Counted from the stretch's first letter, positions 32,913 to 43,684 are shown. The stretch is 64,000 nucleotides of DNA from Crotalaria pallida (GCA_037953625.1 CM075650.1:126587706-126651705); one strand, 5' to 3'. The notes: generated by a model from the sequence alone, not told the origin. Translations and numbers: made by a program.

Positions 32913-35900
32913 TTAGCCTATATTAGCTTCATCTAAAATACCAAGTTCTCTCCTAATATGATAAAAGGTGTCCCTTGGTAGAGGTTTTGTAAAAATGTCA
33001 GCTAATTGATTTGTGATACTGACAAATTCAATTGTGCAATCACCCTTTTGTACATGATCTCTTAAAAAGTGATGTCTTATTTCAATGTGTTTAGTTCTTG
33101 AGTGATACACCGGATTCTTAGTCAAATTGATTGTACTCGTGTTATCGCATCTAATCGGAATATTTTCAAGTTTCAAACCAAAATCCGATAATTGTTGTTT
33201 CATCCATAACAGTTGAGCACAACAACTACCGGCTGCGATATATTCCGCTTCGGCGGTAGAAAGAGCGACACAAGCTTGCTTTTTAGAAAACCATGACACC
33301 AATGAACTTCCCAAGAAATGGCAAGTACCACGGGTGCTTTTGCGATCAAGCTTGCATCCCGCGAAGTCGGAATCCGAGTAACCAACTAAACTAAGATTGG
33401 CATCAGCAGGATACCATAAACCAGTGTTAATTGTTCCTTTTAGATACTTAAATATATGTTTAACTGCGGATAGGTGAGATTCTTTAGGATTAGCTTGAAA
33501 TCTAGCACACATGCATACACTAAACATAATATCCGGTCTAGATGCAGTGAGATATAGGAGACTACCTATCATACCCCTATACTTACTAACATCAACCGGT
33601 GTACCTTGTTCATCCTTGTCTAGGTAGCATGATGTGCTCATTGGAGTGTAGGCTTCCTTGCACTTGTCCAATCCGAATTTCTCAAGGAGCTCTTTGCAAT
33701 ATTTCCCTTGATGCACAAATATCCCCTCCTTGACTTGCTTTATTTGTAAGCCTAGGAAGAACTTGAGTTCTCCCATCATTGACATTTCAAATTCCTTTTT
33801 CATCAAATTTGAAAACTTTCTACAAAGAGACACGTTAGTAGCACCGAAAATGATATCATCAACATAGATTTGTACTAACAAAATGTCATCCTTGGTTTTA
33901 TAAATAAATAGTGTATTATCAACCTTCCCTCTTTGAAACTTGTTTTCTAATAGAAAGGAACTCAATCGATCATACCAAGCTCTAGGAGCTTGTTTCAATC
34001 CATAGAGTGCCTTTTTCAATTTATAAACATGGTTTGGAAATTCACTATTTTCAAAACCGGGGGGTTGTTTGACATACACTTCTTCATTTATAAACCCATT
34101 CAAGAAAGCACTTTTAACATCCATTTGATATAAAGTGAATTTCATGATTGAAGCATAAGCAAGTAAAATTCGGATTGCTTCAAGACGTGCAACCGGAGCA
34201 AAGGTCTCATCATAATCGATACCTTCCTCTTGGTTGTACCCTTGAGCTACTAGTCTAGCTTTGTTTCTTATAATCAACCCGGACTCATCAAGTTTGTTTC
34301 TATAAATCCATTTAGTACCCATTATGGTATGATCATCGGGTTTAGGGACTAGATCCCAAACTTCATTTCTTTCAAATTGGTTTAATTCTTCTTGCATAGC
34401 AAGAACCCAATGATCATCCTCAATGGCCTTTTTAATTGAATCGGGTTCAATTTGAGAAACAAATGAGACATAGTGGCAAATGTTTTGAATAGACCTACGA
34501 GTAAGTACTCCCTTTGACATATCTCCTATGACTTTGTCTATAGGATGAGCCTTGACCGATTTCCAAGTTGGAGGAAGTTCTTCCCTTACTTCTCCTTCAA
34601 CAACTTTTGAATTCTCTCTCTCTTTTTCTTCTTTTGAAAAGACAATGCCATCTTCACTAGCATCACATAAAACACTATCTTCTTTTGAAGACTCATTAAA
34701 AACCACATGAATTGATTCCTCAATAGTTAAAGTTCTTTTATTGAAAATTCTATAAGCTTTACTATGAGAAGAATAGCCTAAAAATATGCCTTCATCGGAT
34801 TTGGAATCAAACTTGCCAATGTGTTCTTTTCCATTATTTAAAACAAAAACTTGGCATCCGAAGACATGAAAATGAGATATATTTGGCTTTCTTCCCTTGT
34901 AAAGTTCATAGGGGGTTTTATCCAAAGAGGGCCTTATCAAAATACGATTTAAAACATAACAAGCCGTATTGACGGCATCGGCCCAAAAATATTGAGGTAC
35001 TTGAGAATCATTTAACATGGTTCTAGCAAGTTCCTCTAGCACCCTATTTTTCCGCTCTACCACTCCGTTTTGTTCCGGAGTCCTTGGTGCGGAGAATTGA
35101 TTCTCAATACCATTTTTAGCACAAAATCTATCAAATTTGTGGTTTTCGAATTCACCACCATGATCGGTTCGAATAATAATTACTTTTTGATTTACTTGGT
35201 TTTGCAAAAGTTTGACATGATGTTTAAAAGATTTGTAGGTCTCACTCTTAGTAGTTAAAAATAAAGTCCAAGTAAACCTAGAGAAGTCATCAACAATCAC
35301 CAATGCATAATAGTTGCCACCAAAGCTTTTTATTTGTGATGGTCCAAACAAGTCCATATGAAGCATTTCTAATGGCCTTGATGTGGACATAACCATTTTT
35401 GATCCAAAGGTGTTTTTAGTTTGTTTACATTTCTTGCAAGGGGAACAAACACCTTCAATAGAAAAATTTAGCTTTGGTAAACCAACTACTAGATCTTTAG
35501 ATTGAATTTTCTTCAATTGGTTTACATTTATATGAGCGGTCCTACGATGCCATAACCAAGTGTCATTTTCTTTGCTCACTAAACAAGTAGAGACCAAAGA
35601 AGTGACTTTGTTCAAATCAACTAAGTAAGTATTATTCGACCTTCTACCAACAAATTTGATTGATTCATCTTTGTCACTTTTAATGAGGCAATGGGTAAAG
35701 GTAAAAACTACATGATTACCAACATCACATAATTGGCTTATGCTCAAGAGATTATGTTCTAATCCTTGAACATAGAGCACATTATCAATAATCAAGTTTG
35801 AAGAGTTTCCGATTTTACCAATACCAAGGATTTTGCCTTTGTTGTTGTCCCCATAAGTGACATAACCCTTTTCCTTTGGAGTAAGCTCAATGAAGTGCCG

Positions 35901-35972
35901 CTTATCTCCCGTCATGTGCTTCGAACATCCACTATCAAGATACCACAATTGTTTTCCCGTTCGAAGACACAC
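32913..35972 (-). CDS. pol: copia-2 Pol, open through all domains (1019 aa)
   Basis: Protease (DSGCSKHM), integrase (zinc finger, D-D-E core with QNGVVERKNR), reverse transcriptase (VKSAFLNG, YVDD) and RNase H in one unbroken frame ending ELGILDEANIG. The position of the copia-1 internal stop reads Ser here. A TAG sits directly upstream in frame at 35973-35975, where copia-1 has TGG. The frame is therefore closed off from the gag-pol shift region, and a frameshifted Gag-Pol would stop there. No ATG start is seen. The enzymatic region looks undamaged, but the element is probably unable to make Gag-Pol by itself. Confidence 0.9.
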   Translation of the reverse strand: MCLRTGKQLWYLDSGCSKHMTGDKRHFIELTPKEKGYVTYGDNNKGKILGIGKIGNSSNLIIDNVLYVQGLEHNLLSISQLCDVGNHVVFTFTHCLIKSDKDESIKFVGRRSNNTYLVDLNKVTSLVSTCLVSKENDTWLWHRRTAHINVNQLKKIQSKDLVVGLPKLNFSIEGVCSPCKKCKQTKNTFGSKMVMSTSRPLEMLHMDLFGPSQIKSFGGNYYALVIVDDFSRFTWTLFLTTKSETYKSFKHHVKLLQNQVNQKVIIIRTDHGGEFENHKFDRFCAKNGIENQFSAPRTPEQNGVVERKNRVLEELARTMLNDSQVPQYFWADAVNTACYVLNRILIRPSLDKTPYELYKGRKPNISHFHVFGCQVFVLNNGKEHIGKFDSKSDEGIFLGYSSHSKAYRIFNKRTLTIEESIHVVFNESSKEDSVLCDASEDGIVFSKEEKERENSKVVEGEVREELPPTWKSVKAHPIDKVIGDMSKGVLTRRSIQNICHYVSFVSQIEPDSIKKAIEDDHWVLAMQEELNQFERNEVWDLVPKPDDHTIMGTKWIYRNKLDESGLIIRNKARLVAQGYNQEEGIDYDETFAPVARLEAIRILLAYASIMKFTLYQMDVKSAFLNGFINEEVYVKQPPGFENSEFPNHVYKLKKALYGLKQAPRAWYDRLSSFLLENKFQRGKVDNTLFIYKTKDDILLVQIYVDDIIFGATNVSLCRKFSNLMKKEFEMSMMGELKFFLGLQIKQVKEGIFVHQGKYCKELLEKFGLDKCKEAYTPMSTSCYLDKDEQGTPVDVSKYRGMIGSLLYLTASRPDIMFSVCMCARFQANPKESHLSAVKHIFKYLKGTINTGLWYPADANLSLVGYSDSDFAGCKLDRKSTRGTCHFLGSSLVSWFSKKQACVALSTAEAEYIAAGSCCAQLLWMKQQLSDFGLKLENIPIRCDNTSTINLTKNPVYHSRTKHIEIRHHFLRDHVQKGDCTIEFVSITNQLADIFTKPLPRDTFYHIRRELGILDEANIG

Positions 35973-35985
35973 CTACAAAATGAAA

Positions 35986-37764
35986 TCACTTTTTCACTTT
36001 GGGTACCCAAACAATGTTGGGTCCCTTAGGGTTAGTGTTGGGACTTTCTCCCTTCTTAATCCACATATAAGTGCCCTTTTTCATTTCAAACTTCTTAATG
36101 TGGCACTCAATGTTGATATGTCCAACTTTTCCACAATAAGTACAAGTTGGTCTCTTTGATGAGTTTTTCTTAGAAAATGTTCCAACCACCTTGTACTTTT
36201 TGTCCTTTTTATGAACATATCCTAAACCGGTTTTGTTGTGATTATGTCTTTGAGAGTTCAACAATCGGTTGAGGTTTCTATCACTATGTGAGATTGTGAG
36301 TTTGTTTTTCAACTCTTTCACTTCTTTTTCAAGTTCATCACATCTCTCACATGAAGTGATAATTTCCTCATGATTTGCACAATCACTTTGATGACTAGAA
36401 TTAATAAGTTCCAAGGATTCATTTTGAAGTTTCAACTCATTTATAGATTTTTGCAATTCATCAATTTCATGTTGAAACTCCAAAATTTTCTTTCCTTTTT
36501 CCTTATTAATTTTAGCAAGCCTTTTAAATTGAATTAACATTTCATTGTAAGCTTCTTGCAAATCATCATATGAAATGGAGTTTGAAGATGAACAAGAAGA
36601 GCTAGAGGTTACCTCATCATCACTTTCACTCATGCCATGATTAGCTCTTGATGAGGACTCATGATTGTTCTTGGCCATGAGACAAAGGTTTGCATTTTCA
36701 TCACCGGAGCTACTTGAAGATGATTCATTGCTCTTCTCCGGTGCATCCCAAACAATGTATGCACGCTTCCCTTTGGTCTCTTGGGTCTTCTTGTCATTAT
36801 TCTTCAAGAATGTGGCACATTCCATTCTTATGTGACCAACCCCACCACATTCATGACACTTAACTCCATCGTTGGTACTCTTTTCTCTTTGTTTGGAGTC
36901 TTTGGTTCTCTTGAAATTGGATGAAGATCCACCTTTCTTCCCTTTGAAGAATTTGTTGAATCTTTTCACAAACATCCCAAATTCTTCTTGATTTGGTTCA
37001 CCATCGGAATCTCCACTTGTAGAGCATTCTTCAACTTCTTTTGTAGCTTTGGTTGAAGCTTTGAGTGCTATGCTCTTTTTCTTTTTGTCCGATTCCTCAT
37101 GCATCCCAAGTCTTGTAAGCTCCATCTCATGCTCTTGGAGTTTGCCAAACAAAGTGGCTAAGTCCATGCTATTTATGTCTCTTGATTCCTTGATGGCGGT
37201 TACCTTGGGTTGCCAACTCCTATCAAGACATCTTAGAATTTTGTTAGTAGTTTCACCATTGCGAAATACTTTTCCCAAGGAAATCAAATGATTAACAATG
37301 TGAGAGAATCGCTTTTGCAAGTCACTAATGGTTTCATTTGGCAACATGTGGAACAATTCATATTCGTGAGTTAGAGAATTCAATCTTGCATCTCTAACCT
37401 CACTTGTTCCCTCATGTGTGACTTGCAAAGTATCCCACATTTCTTTTGCCGATTTACATTGGGAAACTCTATAAAATTCATCATGGGATAGAGCCGAAAA
37501 GATGATGTTTTTAGCTTTTAAATCAAATGAGACTTTTCTCTTTTCATCATCATTCCAACTACTCCTTGGAATTTCAACAATTTCATCATTTATTTTCTTT
37601 TTGGGAATGAAAGGACCATTTTCAATTGCATCCCAAATATCCATATCAATTGCTTCAATAAAAACTTTCATGCGAGTTTTCCAATAAACATATCCTTCAC
37701 CATTAAATAGTGGAGGACGGTTTATTGAAGCTCCTTCTCCACCAAAGTTATTGCTAGAGCCCAT
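35986..37764 (-). CDS. gag: copia-2 Gag (592 aa)
   Basis: Full-length gag with the same length and domains as copia-1: Gag core, zinc knuckle CHECGGVGHIRMEC, Ser-rich linker, coiled-coil-like part, second knuckle CTYCGKVGHINIEC. A handful of substitutions against copia-1 (for example FLKNNDKK for FLKKNDKK). It ends KVKK, then TGA, with pol in the +1 frame. Confidence 0.93.
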   Translation of the reverse strand: MGSSNNFGGEGASINRPPLFNGEGYVYWKTRMKVFIEAIDMDIWDAIENGPFIPKKKINDEIVEIPRSSWNDDEKRKVSFDLKAKNIIFSALSHDEFYRVSQCKSAKEMWDTLQVTHEGTSEVRDARLNSLTHEYELFHMLPNETISDLQKRFSHIVNHLISLGKVFRNGETTNKILRCLDRSWQPKVTAIKESRDINSMDLATLFGKLQEHEMELTRLGMHEESDKKKKSIALKASTKATKEVEECSTSGDSDGEPNQEEFGMFVKRFNKFFKGKKGGSSSNFKRTKDSKQREKSTNDGVKCHECGGVGHIRMECATFLKNNDKKTQETKGKRAYIVWDAPEKSNESSSSSSGDENANLCLMAKNNHESSSRANHGMSESDDEVTSSSSCSSSNSISYDDLQEAYNEMLIQFKRLAKINKEKGKKILEFQHEIDELQKSINELKLQNESLELINSSHQSDCANHEEIITSCERCDELEKEVKELKNKLTISHSDRNLNRLLNSQRHNHNKTGLGYVHKKDKKYKVVGTFSKKNSSKRPTCTYCGKVGHINIECHIKKFEMKKGTYMWIKKGESPNTNPKGPNIVWVPKVKK

Positions 37765-37820
37765 TTAGTTTCCAAAAGGATCTTTTTCGAAAAAGTTGTT
37801 ACACTCGATCTTTCGACCGA

Positions 37821-37832
37821 GCTCTGATACCA
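37821..37832 (-). other. Primer binding site, copia-2
   Basis: Minus strand TGGTATCAGAGC, two bases from the LTR end at 37835. Confidence 0.92.
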
Positions 37833-37834
37833 CT

Positions 37835-39401
37835 TGTTGGAAACCAACAAGCGGGCTAAGCAAATACTAGAGGGGGGGTGAATAGTATTTTGAAGCACTA
37901 ATACCAAATATTTCGATTGATAATTGAAGAATGGAGCTAAGACTGAATTTTCTGGAATCAGACACAAAAGACTCGAGTCTTTTGTGAAATACTCGAGTTT
38001 TTCAGTGATGAACAACTCGAGTCTTTTCTAAAATACTCGAGTTTTTCCTATCAGATAGCAGAAAAACCAGAAACGAAAATTCAGCAATTTAACTCAAATC
38101 AATTCAATAATAAACAGGAACTTATCCAACAGAATAGCAAGCAATCTAAATAACTTTTAAACACAAAGATTCCTTGAACTTGCTACCTAATTGTATAAAT
38201 CCTAATTGATTGAAATGACTTAAGTCTATTGAGCTAGAAAGTAGATTAAAAGCAATAAACCAACACTCAAGCAATTTTATCCTGGTTCACTCCAACAATG
38301 AGCTACATCCAGTCCTCCTAATCACTTAGGAGTTTCTACTAATAATCAAATTGTTAGAAATTACAAAGGATTGCTTGAGAATGGCCTCACTCAACCTAAC
38401 CCTTTCAAGAGTGTACCAAACTCTTGATTTCTACCCCAATTTGATTCCGGTGATTGAAGAACTCTTCACAAAGCTTCCTTGAACTCCCTTCAAGAAACTC
38501 CACCGGGCTAGGAACTTCCTAGTCTTGTGCTTGAGAACCTCTCAAGACTTCCAACACCCTAAGCCACTTAGGGTTTGCTTGGGAACAATCCAAGACTTTG
38601 AATAATCAAGCTTTTTGTATGTGTATTACTGATCTCACAATGGATTAGCACAAATAAGCACAGCTCAATATAAGAATTGAGGCCTAAAAACTCAACTTGG
38701 AATAAAATGACAATATGAGTGAGAAGTTGAGCTTTTTGGGAATTAACACTTGAGAAGAGGAAATTAAGAAAGCTTGAATCAATGATGTGTTGTTGTCTTG
38801 TTTGTTCTTTCACAAATTCAAAGAGAAATTTTACAATAAGGTTCTGAATTCTCTCTTGGGGTTGGATGAGACTCAAATGCCCTCAATTGAGTTTTTGAGT
38901 CTCTCCAACGTTCATTTTTGCTGACTGGACAAAAATACTCGAGTCTTTTGGTAAATACTCGAGTCTTTTTGGTCGGTCACGAGTGAATTGGTGCACGAAC
39001 AAGACTAACGGTCATAATTGCTGACCTGGCACAAATACTCGAGTTTTTCTATAAATACTCGAGTATATACTCGAGTCTTTATCAAAATACTCGAGTATTT
39101 TGATCAGATATGGGAAAAATTATTTTTCAATTTTATTTTTCCTCTCAAGTATTAATTTTTGGTCAATCTCAACTTAATAAACATATAAAAATTTATTCCT
39201 AGAAGAGACTAACTATTTCTACCCACTCTCAACATAAATTAGAAATTTACAATTAATATTTGATTGAGAATGATTGGGCACTTGTCTTCTTTTCTTGACT
39301 TCTTGTTGATGTTGATGTTGCATTATCTTCAAGGCATGATTTGTTAATTATTTTGTCATCATCAAAACATAATCCACATAATTAGGAGCATTGAATTCAC
39401 A
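37835..39401 (-). repeat. copia-2 5' LTR (1567 bp)
   Basis: Outer LTR at the right end, TGTGAATTC...CCAACA on the minus strand, next to the GATTT duplication. It contains CTCGAG pairs near 37970-38045 and 38937-39100. Confidence 0.94.
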
Positions 39402-39406
39402 GATTT
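39402..39406 (+). repeat. Target duplication GATTT, right side of copia-2 array
   Basis: Identical to 28200-28204; the gypsy-1 LTR continues after it. Confidence 0.92.
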
Positions 39407-40786
39407 AACCCTTAGTGGTCGGGACTCGTTGAAGGGATGAACCAAGGATGAGCCGACCTTAGGTTAATTCAAAATATAAAAGACTCTAACAAAAGCGGTG
39501 AGCAATGAGTGCGAAGTAGTGGAGAGGAAGATACCATGGGTATCTGCGGATACTCAGGAGGAGATTGCATGAGGGGAGGGCAAGGACGGTGAACGTCAAG
39601 AAGCCTTGAGTACTTTCTAGGCAGAACAAACTCCATATATGGTATACCAGACGTGGTAGGGACTGGGTCCAAAGCCGTGGTAAGTTCTGCATCGCGAACT
39701 AGAAATAGTACTGTCGCCCCCTTGATTGCAAATCTATGACAGTGAGAGGGACTGGAACAGGGCTCTGTGATTTTATATAATTTTATATGATTTGAATTGA
39801 TTTGAGACTGTACCGGATTTTCTACAGTTCTCCTGGCTTGGAGCCATTTGATTTGTTGAGACAGCTGTCAAACCCGTGTGGTAAAGGTGCTGTACTCCTG
39901 TTAGCTTCCGACTAGGTTGGGTGGATGACCGAGGAGATGTAGACGTGTGTGCTGACTGATTTTCCTCAGTGATGGTTTTTCCCCGCCTCATTGAGTGAAT
40001 CGATTCTGATAAGACTTAAAGAATGATGAATGATTCAAAGAAAGAAAGTATAAGAGAATATCTGAATGATTGAGGAAGACTCCGATAAGATTTTGAATGC
40101 TTGAAAAGATTGTGATGTAAAGTGCAGTGATTGATATGGCAATGAGATGTAATCTTGATGTATTTGGAATACTGTTACATGCTTCGTTTATAAGTTCTTC
40201 TTATATGCTTATGTGGATAACATGTTCAGATGTGATGATACTATGATTATGCTGTTATTCATGTTTATCTTATACTGTTCTGTATAGCCGATGGAGGAGG
40301 GAGATGTGCATGACCCTGGTCATGGAGTTGATGCGGATTCTAGTGAGAAGATGGAAGCGGATGTTGGTTCGGATGAAGAGTGATGTCCGATGTGTCTGAT
40401 AGTGTCGAGATGTTCTAGTGTCTAGGATCTAAGTTTCCCCAATCGAGGATTACCTTTGTGAAATACTGGAGATGTAATTATGCTACTTTTAATATGTTTT
40501 TAATTAAGTTTCTAAACCTGGTATGTAAGCTTTGTAATCATGAACAACTTTTGGAAAACTGTTGGAGATGAGACTCCGATGCTTCCGGTTATGATTAATG
40601 ATGATGATGTTATATATTTTCGATGGTATTTCAGTTGTTGGAAGTTTCAAGTGACATCTCGCTTTTCAGTTAAGGGATATGATCAAATGTGAACTTAGAT
40701 TCACGTTTAAAAAAAAAAGGCCTCATTTTTACAACAATCTAATAATAATTAATGTAAGTTTTGGAAATTAAAATCGGACTGTTACA
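39407..40786 (+). repeat. gypsy-1 LTR, last part
   Basis: Continues the LTR from 28204 and ends AAAATCGGACTGTTACA at 40786, matching the inverted start TGTAAC. Long stretches align with the reverse complement of 44890-45500, for example GTATCTGCGGATACT and ACCGAGGAGATGTAGACGTG. No supported gene except a 30-codon acidic frame at 40291. Confidence 0.88.
40291..40383 (+). other. Short acidic frame in gypsy-1 LTR
   Basis: 30 codons starting MEEGDVHDPG, ending GSDEE, three bases after a splice-acceptor-like TTCTGTATAG. It resembles the layout (acceptor, ATG, acidic end) of the longer frame in gypsy-2/4 LTRs but shows no clear sequence similarity. It could be chance. Confidence 0.2.
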
Positions 40787-43071
40787 CTTGAATTATTAAC
40801 TCCAATTCAATTCAAAAGAGAATGCCAATTCTCAATGAAAACTAAATTTTCAAATGAAAACCAAAGTTATAAAATTCCCAAATCAACAATTCATTCCTTG
40901 ATGTTTTTCCAACCAATCAAAGTAAAACAATTCGGCTACATTCGTAAACATGAAACAAGTTTCAACACTTTAAAATTCTTGCATAATTTAACACATCATG
41001 TAACAAAGCTTGGCTCTAAATAGACAAAGGAAGCTCACGGCCTCCCCTTCATTTTCATCAAAAATTAGTTTTCTCTCCTTCTAAGTCACATACAACATTA
41101 AGAAATAATATATAACACAAAACAATTAAATATAACATATTCTTTTTCCAAGCTAAGGCATAAACCAAGCAAAACTTTCCACGTTACTAGTCTTTCTTAA
41201 TCTTAGCAACCAAAATAGCAATTGAAAGATAAAGTTAATGCACCAAAACAAATCAAATTAATCCTATGCGAACACAAACTTTAAACAACACAATTTCATT
41301 TATACAAAAATCATTTTTCTTAATCCTTTAGAGCTTACCAAAATTACAAATCAATTTATCAATTAACATACTAAAAACAAAACCAAATAACCTTTTCTTC
41401 CATTTTTATCCATTCGGCCACATCACCAAAAACAATACTTAGTTCTATCTTTTACACATTAAATAATCATAGCATGATTCTATTTTCAAAACAAACCATG
41501 GAATCAAATTTAATCAAGTCGTCAACACACTTTTTAAACAACATATTCCTTTTTAGCTTTACAACAACTAAAACACTACTCACATAATCATTTGACATTT
41601 CATTTTTAACAAAACTAAAGTCATTAAGGGTCTAATACCCTTCTTACAAAAGAGTTTACAAACCAAACAAAGCCATGGCATACAAGCCAATAGAAGACCT
41701 TCACACAATTCATTTTTAAATTAAAATAAGGATCCAAGCTTCTAAAACAAGTTTCAAACTATTTTTCACCTTCCATAAAGAATTCGGCCAACATACAAAC
41801 ACCAAAAACAAAGATCCTTTTTACCGTACCAATTAAAAGCAACTTGAGTAAATATAAAATGAGAATCATTTAATATACAAATTAAAGTCCTTACTTTTTA
41901 TTATTGGAAACCTTATTCCTAAGATTAACATCTTTATAATCATAACTAATTAACTTTAACCTTCCAAACAAGAGAAACAAAGCATCAAAACAATTTCGAA
42001 GTCTTTTTTCTCTTCCTCAAATAATTTGGCCAAGGTTCATATATATCCAAAAATGGTCCATTTCATGAACTTGTGAAAACTACAATAACTTGTTCTTATA
42101 AACCCAAAAATTCATTTAAACGAAATCACCGACATGCAACACCCAATCAAAGCTTCACTATACTTCCTTTTTACCAATAACAAACCATTTTAGCTTAAAA
42201 CAAATTTTAAAGCTCTTTCCCTATATCCATGACCAATTCGGCCAAAATCCCTAGTTTGGGGAAAAACCACTTTCATTTAAAAAGCTTATTATTAACTATA
42301 CAAAAACAAGTATATACATGCATAAAACCATATGACTACATGCATTAACTTCCTAAATTTATTTCCACAAAAACATCAATTTTTTTGTTCGGGTGCTTGC
42401 CCCAATCATGCATGCAAGAAAAGATTCCCACTTCTATTAATTTATTAAGCACATGCACCATAAACTGGCTTGATACTTGCAAAAATCAAAGATTTTTGGA
42501 CACAAATCCCTCCCAAATAAATCCTCACAGCCGTATATACATATATAGGATATATGGGAATCATTACCCACAAACAAAGGTTGATGAAAATGAGTTTCCT
42601 TTCCCCCTACACAGCCACGGTTTTCCCTTCCTTTTCCAATGGGGGATTTTGATTCCATTTGTGCTTGATTAAGAGAGCAATAGTAATGAAATGGGTATGT
42701 GATTTTTGAACTTTAAATTAGGAAAGGAGTTGTTGTTGTTACTTTTACATTGATGGGGTTTGAGAAATTGTGGGTATGAGGAGGAAGAGAGTGGTTCGTG
42801 GGTTATAGAGAGGAGAATGGGGCTGCTGTTGCTCTGTTTCTTGGTGATAAGGAGAAAATGAAAATAAACTTGGTGGAGAAGAGAGGAGGGAGTCGTGTTT
42901 TAAGAAGGAGGGAGTACGTGTTGTTGCTTCTGTGGGGAGAGGATAAAATGAAATTAATTTTAATGAGGGAGAAGGGTGTGAGTCGTGTAGGAGAAGGAAG
43001 GAGCATTTGTTTTATTATTTTTTTTGTTAAAGAAGCCTAGAGTCACACACACACACATAAAATAAAATAAA
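40787..43071. other. Unassigned A+T-rich DNA, possibly an old minus-strand LTR
   Basis: No supported gene. On the minus strand it has a TATA-like CTCTATAACC (near 42807-42816), a CT-rich leader (42660-42800) and several GGCCGAATT words (near 41414, 41785, 42239). This layout resembles the gypsy-1/gypsy-3 LTRs, but I cannot align it by eye. An imperfect duplication of a GA-rich stretch lies at 42850-43010. The short piece 43977-44058 beyond the Pack-MULE probably belongs to the same unit. It could equally be host intergenic sequence. Confidence 0.35.
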
Positions 43072-43080
43072 ATAAAATAA
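43044..43080. repeat. Microsatellite (CA)n then (AAAAT)n
   Basis: CACACACACACACA followed by four to five AAAAT-type units, directly left of the Pack-MULE. The target duplication lies inside the AAAAT part. Confidence 0.9.
43072..43080. repeat. 9-bp target duplication, left side of Pack-MULE
   Basis: ATAAAATAA, identical to 43968-43976. Nine bases fits Mutator-like elements; because the flank is simple repeat, the exact length is less secure. Confidence 0.65.
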
Positions 43081-43180
43081 CAGAATAAAGTATCTCCTCA
43101 TATGAGGAGATAACTTCTCTACTTAACCCACTAATAAATTGCCACGTGTCTTTAAATTTTAAATATTTTTTAATTAAAAA
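43081..43180 (+). repeat. Left terminal inverted repeat
   Basis: Pairs with 43868-43967 with a few mismatches. It contains a perfect 22-bp palindrome (43091-43112, half-site TATCTCCTCAT), which is also present at 43936-43957 in the right repeat. Confidence 0.85.
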
Positions 43181-43277
43181 TAAATAAAAAACAAAGCAAA
43201 CCGCAGCAAAGGAAAAACAAAAACGACGAAGCAATCAATGAATTGAAAAATTAGCAATCACACACCTGAAAATTAGT

Positions 43278-43438
43278 GAATCATGGAAAATAATATAATC
43301 AGACGGCTTAAAGAAACAATATCGTGCTTGTTGCACATAAATTATGCAGCATACAAACAAGTAAAATGATTCAAATAAGATGAATGAATCGTGGGAAATG
43401 ATATAATCAGACTACTTAAAGAAACAATACCATGCTTG
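43278..43438. repeat. Two-copy tandem repeat in the captured intron-like DNA
   Basis: 43278-43330 and 43386-43438 are about 85% alike (AAATAATATAATCAGAC / AAATGATATAATCAGAC ... GAAACAATA), with a period near 108 bp. Confidence 0.75.
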
Positions 43439-43684
43439 AATTATCATAAAAATGGCCAGGGGCATCAACATGGGTCCCAGTGTGAACATCGAGCTTGAAT
43501 TCAAAGTTATTAGGGCGAGAACCATTCTTCATGCTCTTCGGAAGCCATAGGAATTGGCAAAGCCCTTTGTCAGAACCGAACACTGGCATTTCGGGAATGT
43601 ATCCGTGGCTAGTGTCGAAGATTCGTCCATTATCGTACACCTCTCGCCGTGGTGGTGGAGGGAGATCGGTAACCTCGTTGCCGG
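43431..43684 (-). pseudogene. Captured cyclase-family exon fragment
   Basis: The minus-strand frame contains RREVYDNGRIFDTSHGY, GLCQFLWLPKSMKNGS and VHTGTHVDAPGHF. The last is the HxGTHxDxPxH metal-binding signature of the plant cyclase / kynurenine formamidase-like family. At the 3' end CATG|GTATTG at 43431/43430 looks like an exon-intron junction and A+T-rich intron-like sequence follows. The open frame continues upstream to about 43860 without any ATG. It is only an N-terminal piece: the rest of the enzyme is absent, so no activity is expected. Confidence 0.82.

Larger units (their letters stand above)
28205..39401 (-). mobile_element. copia-2: Sirevirus array (full element plus deleted unit)
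   Basis: Read on the minus strand: LTR (39401-37835), primer site, gag, pol, 3' untranslated region, LTR (31529-29973), primer site, start of a second gag (29902-28466), then a jump into the last 258 bp of an LTR (28462-28205). The full element is 9.43 kb. GATTT duplications flank the whole array. Same family as copia-1; here the extra unit lies downstream of the complete one, whereas in copia-1 it lies upstream. Confidence 0.93.

Noticed and set aside
42437..43040. Frames of 60-80 codons in the unassigned region
   Set aside because: No similarity recognised; they cross a GA/CT-rich leader-like stretch and a duplication. Not enough to call genes.
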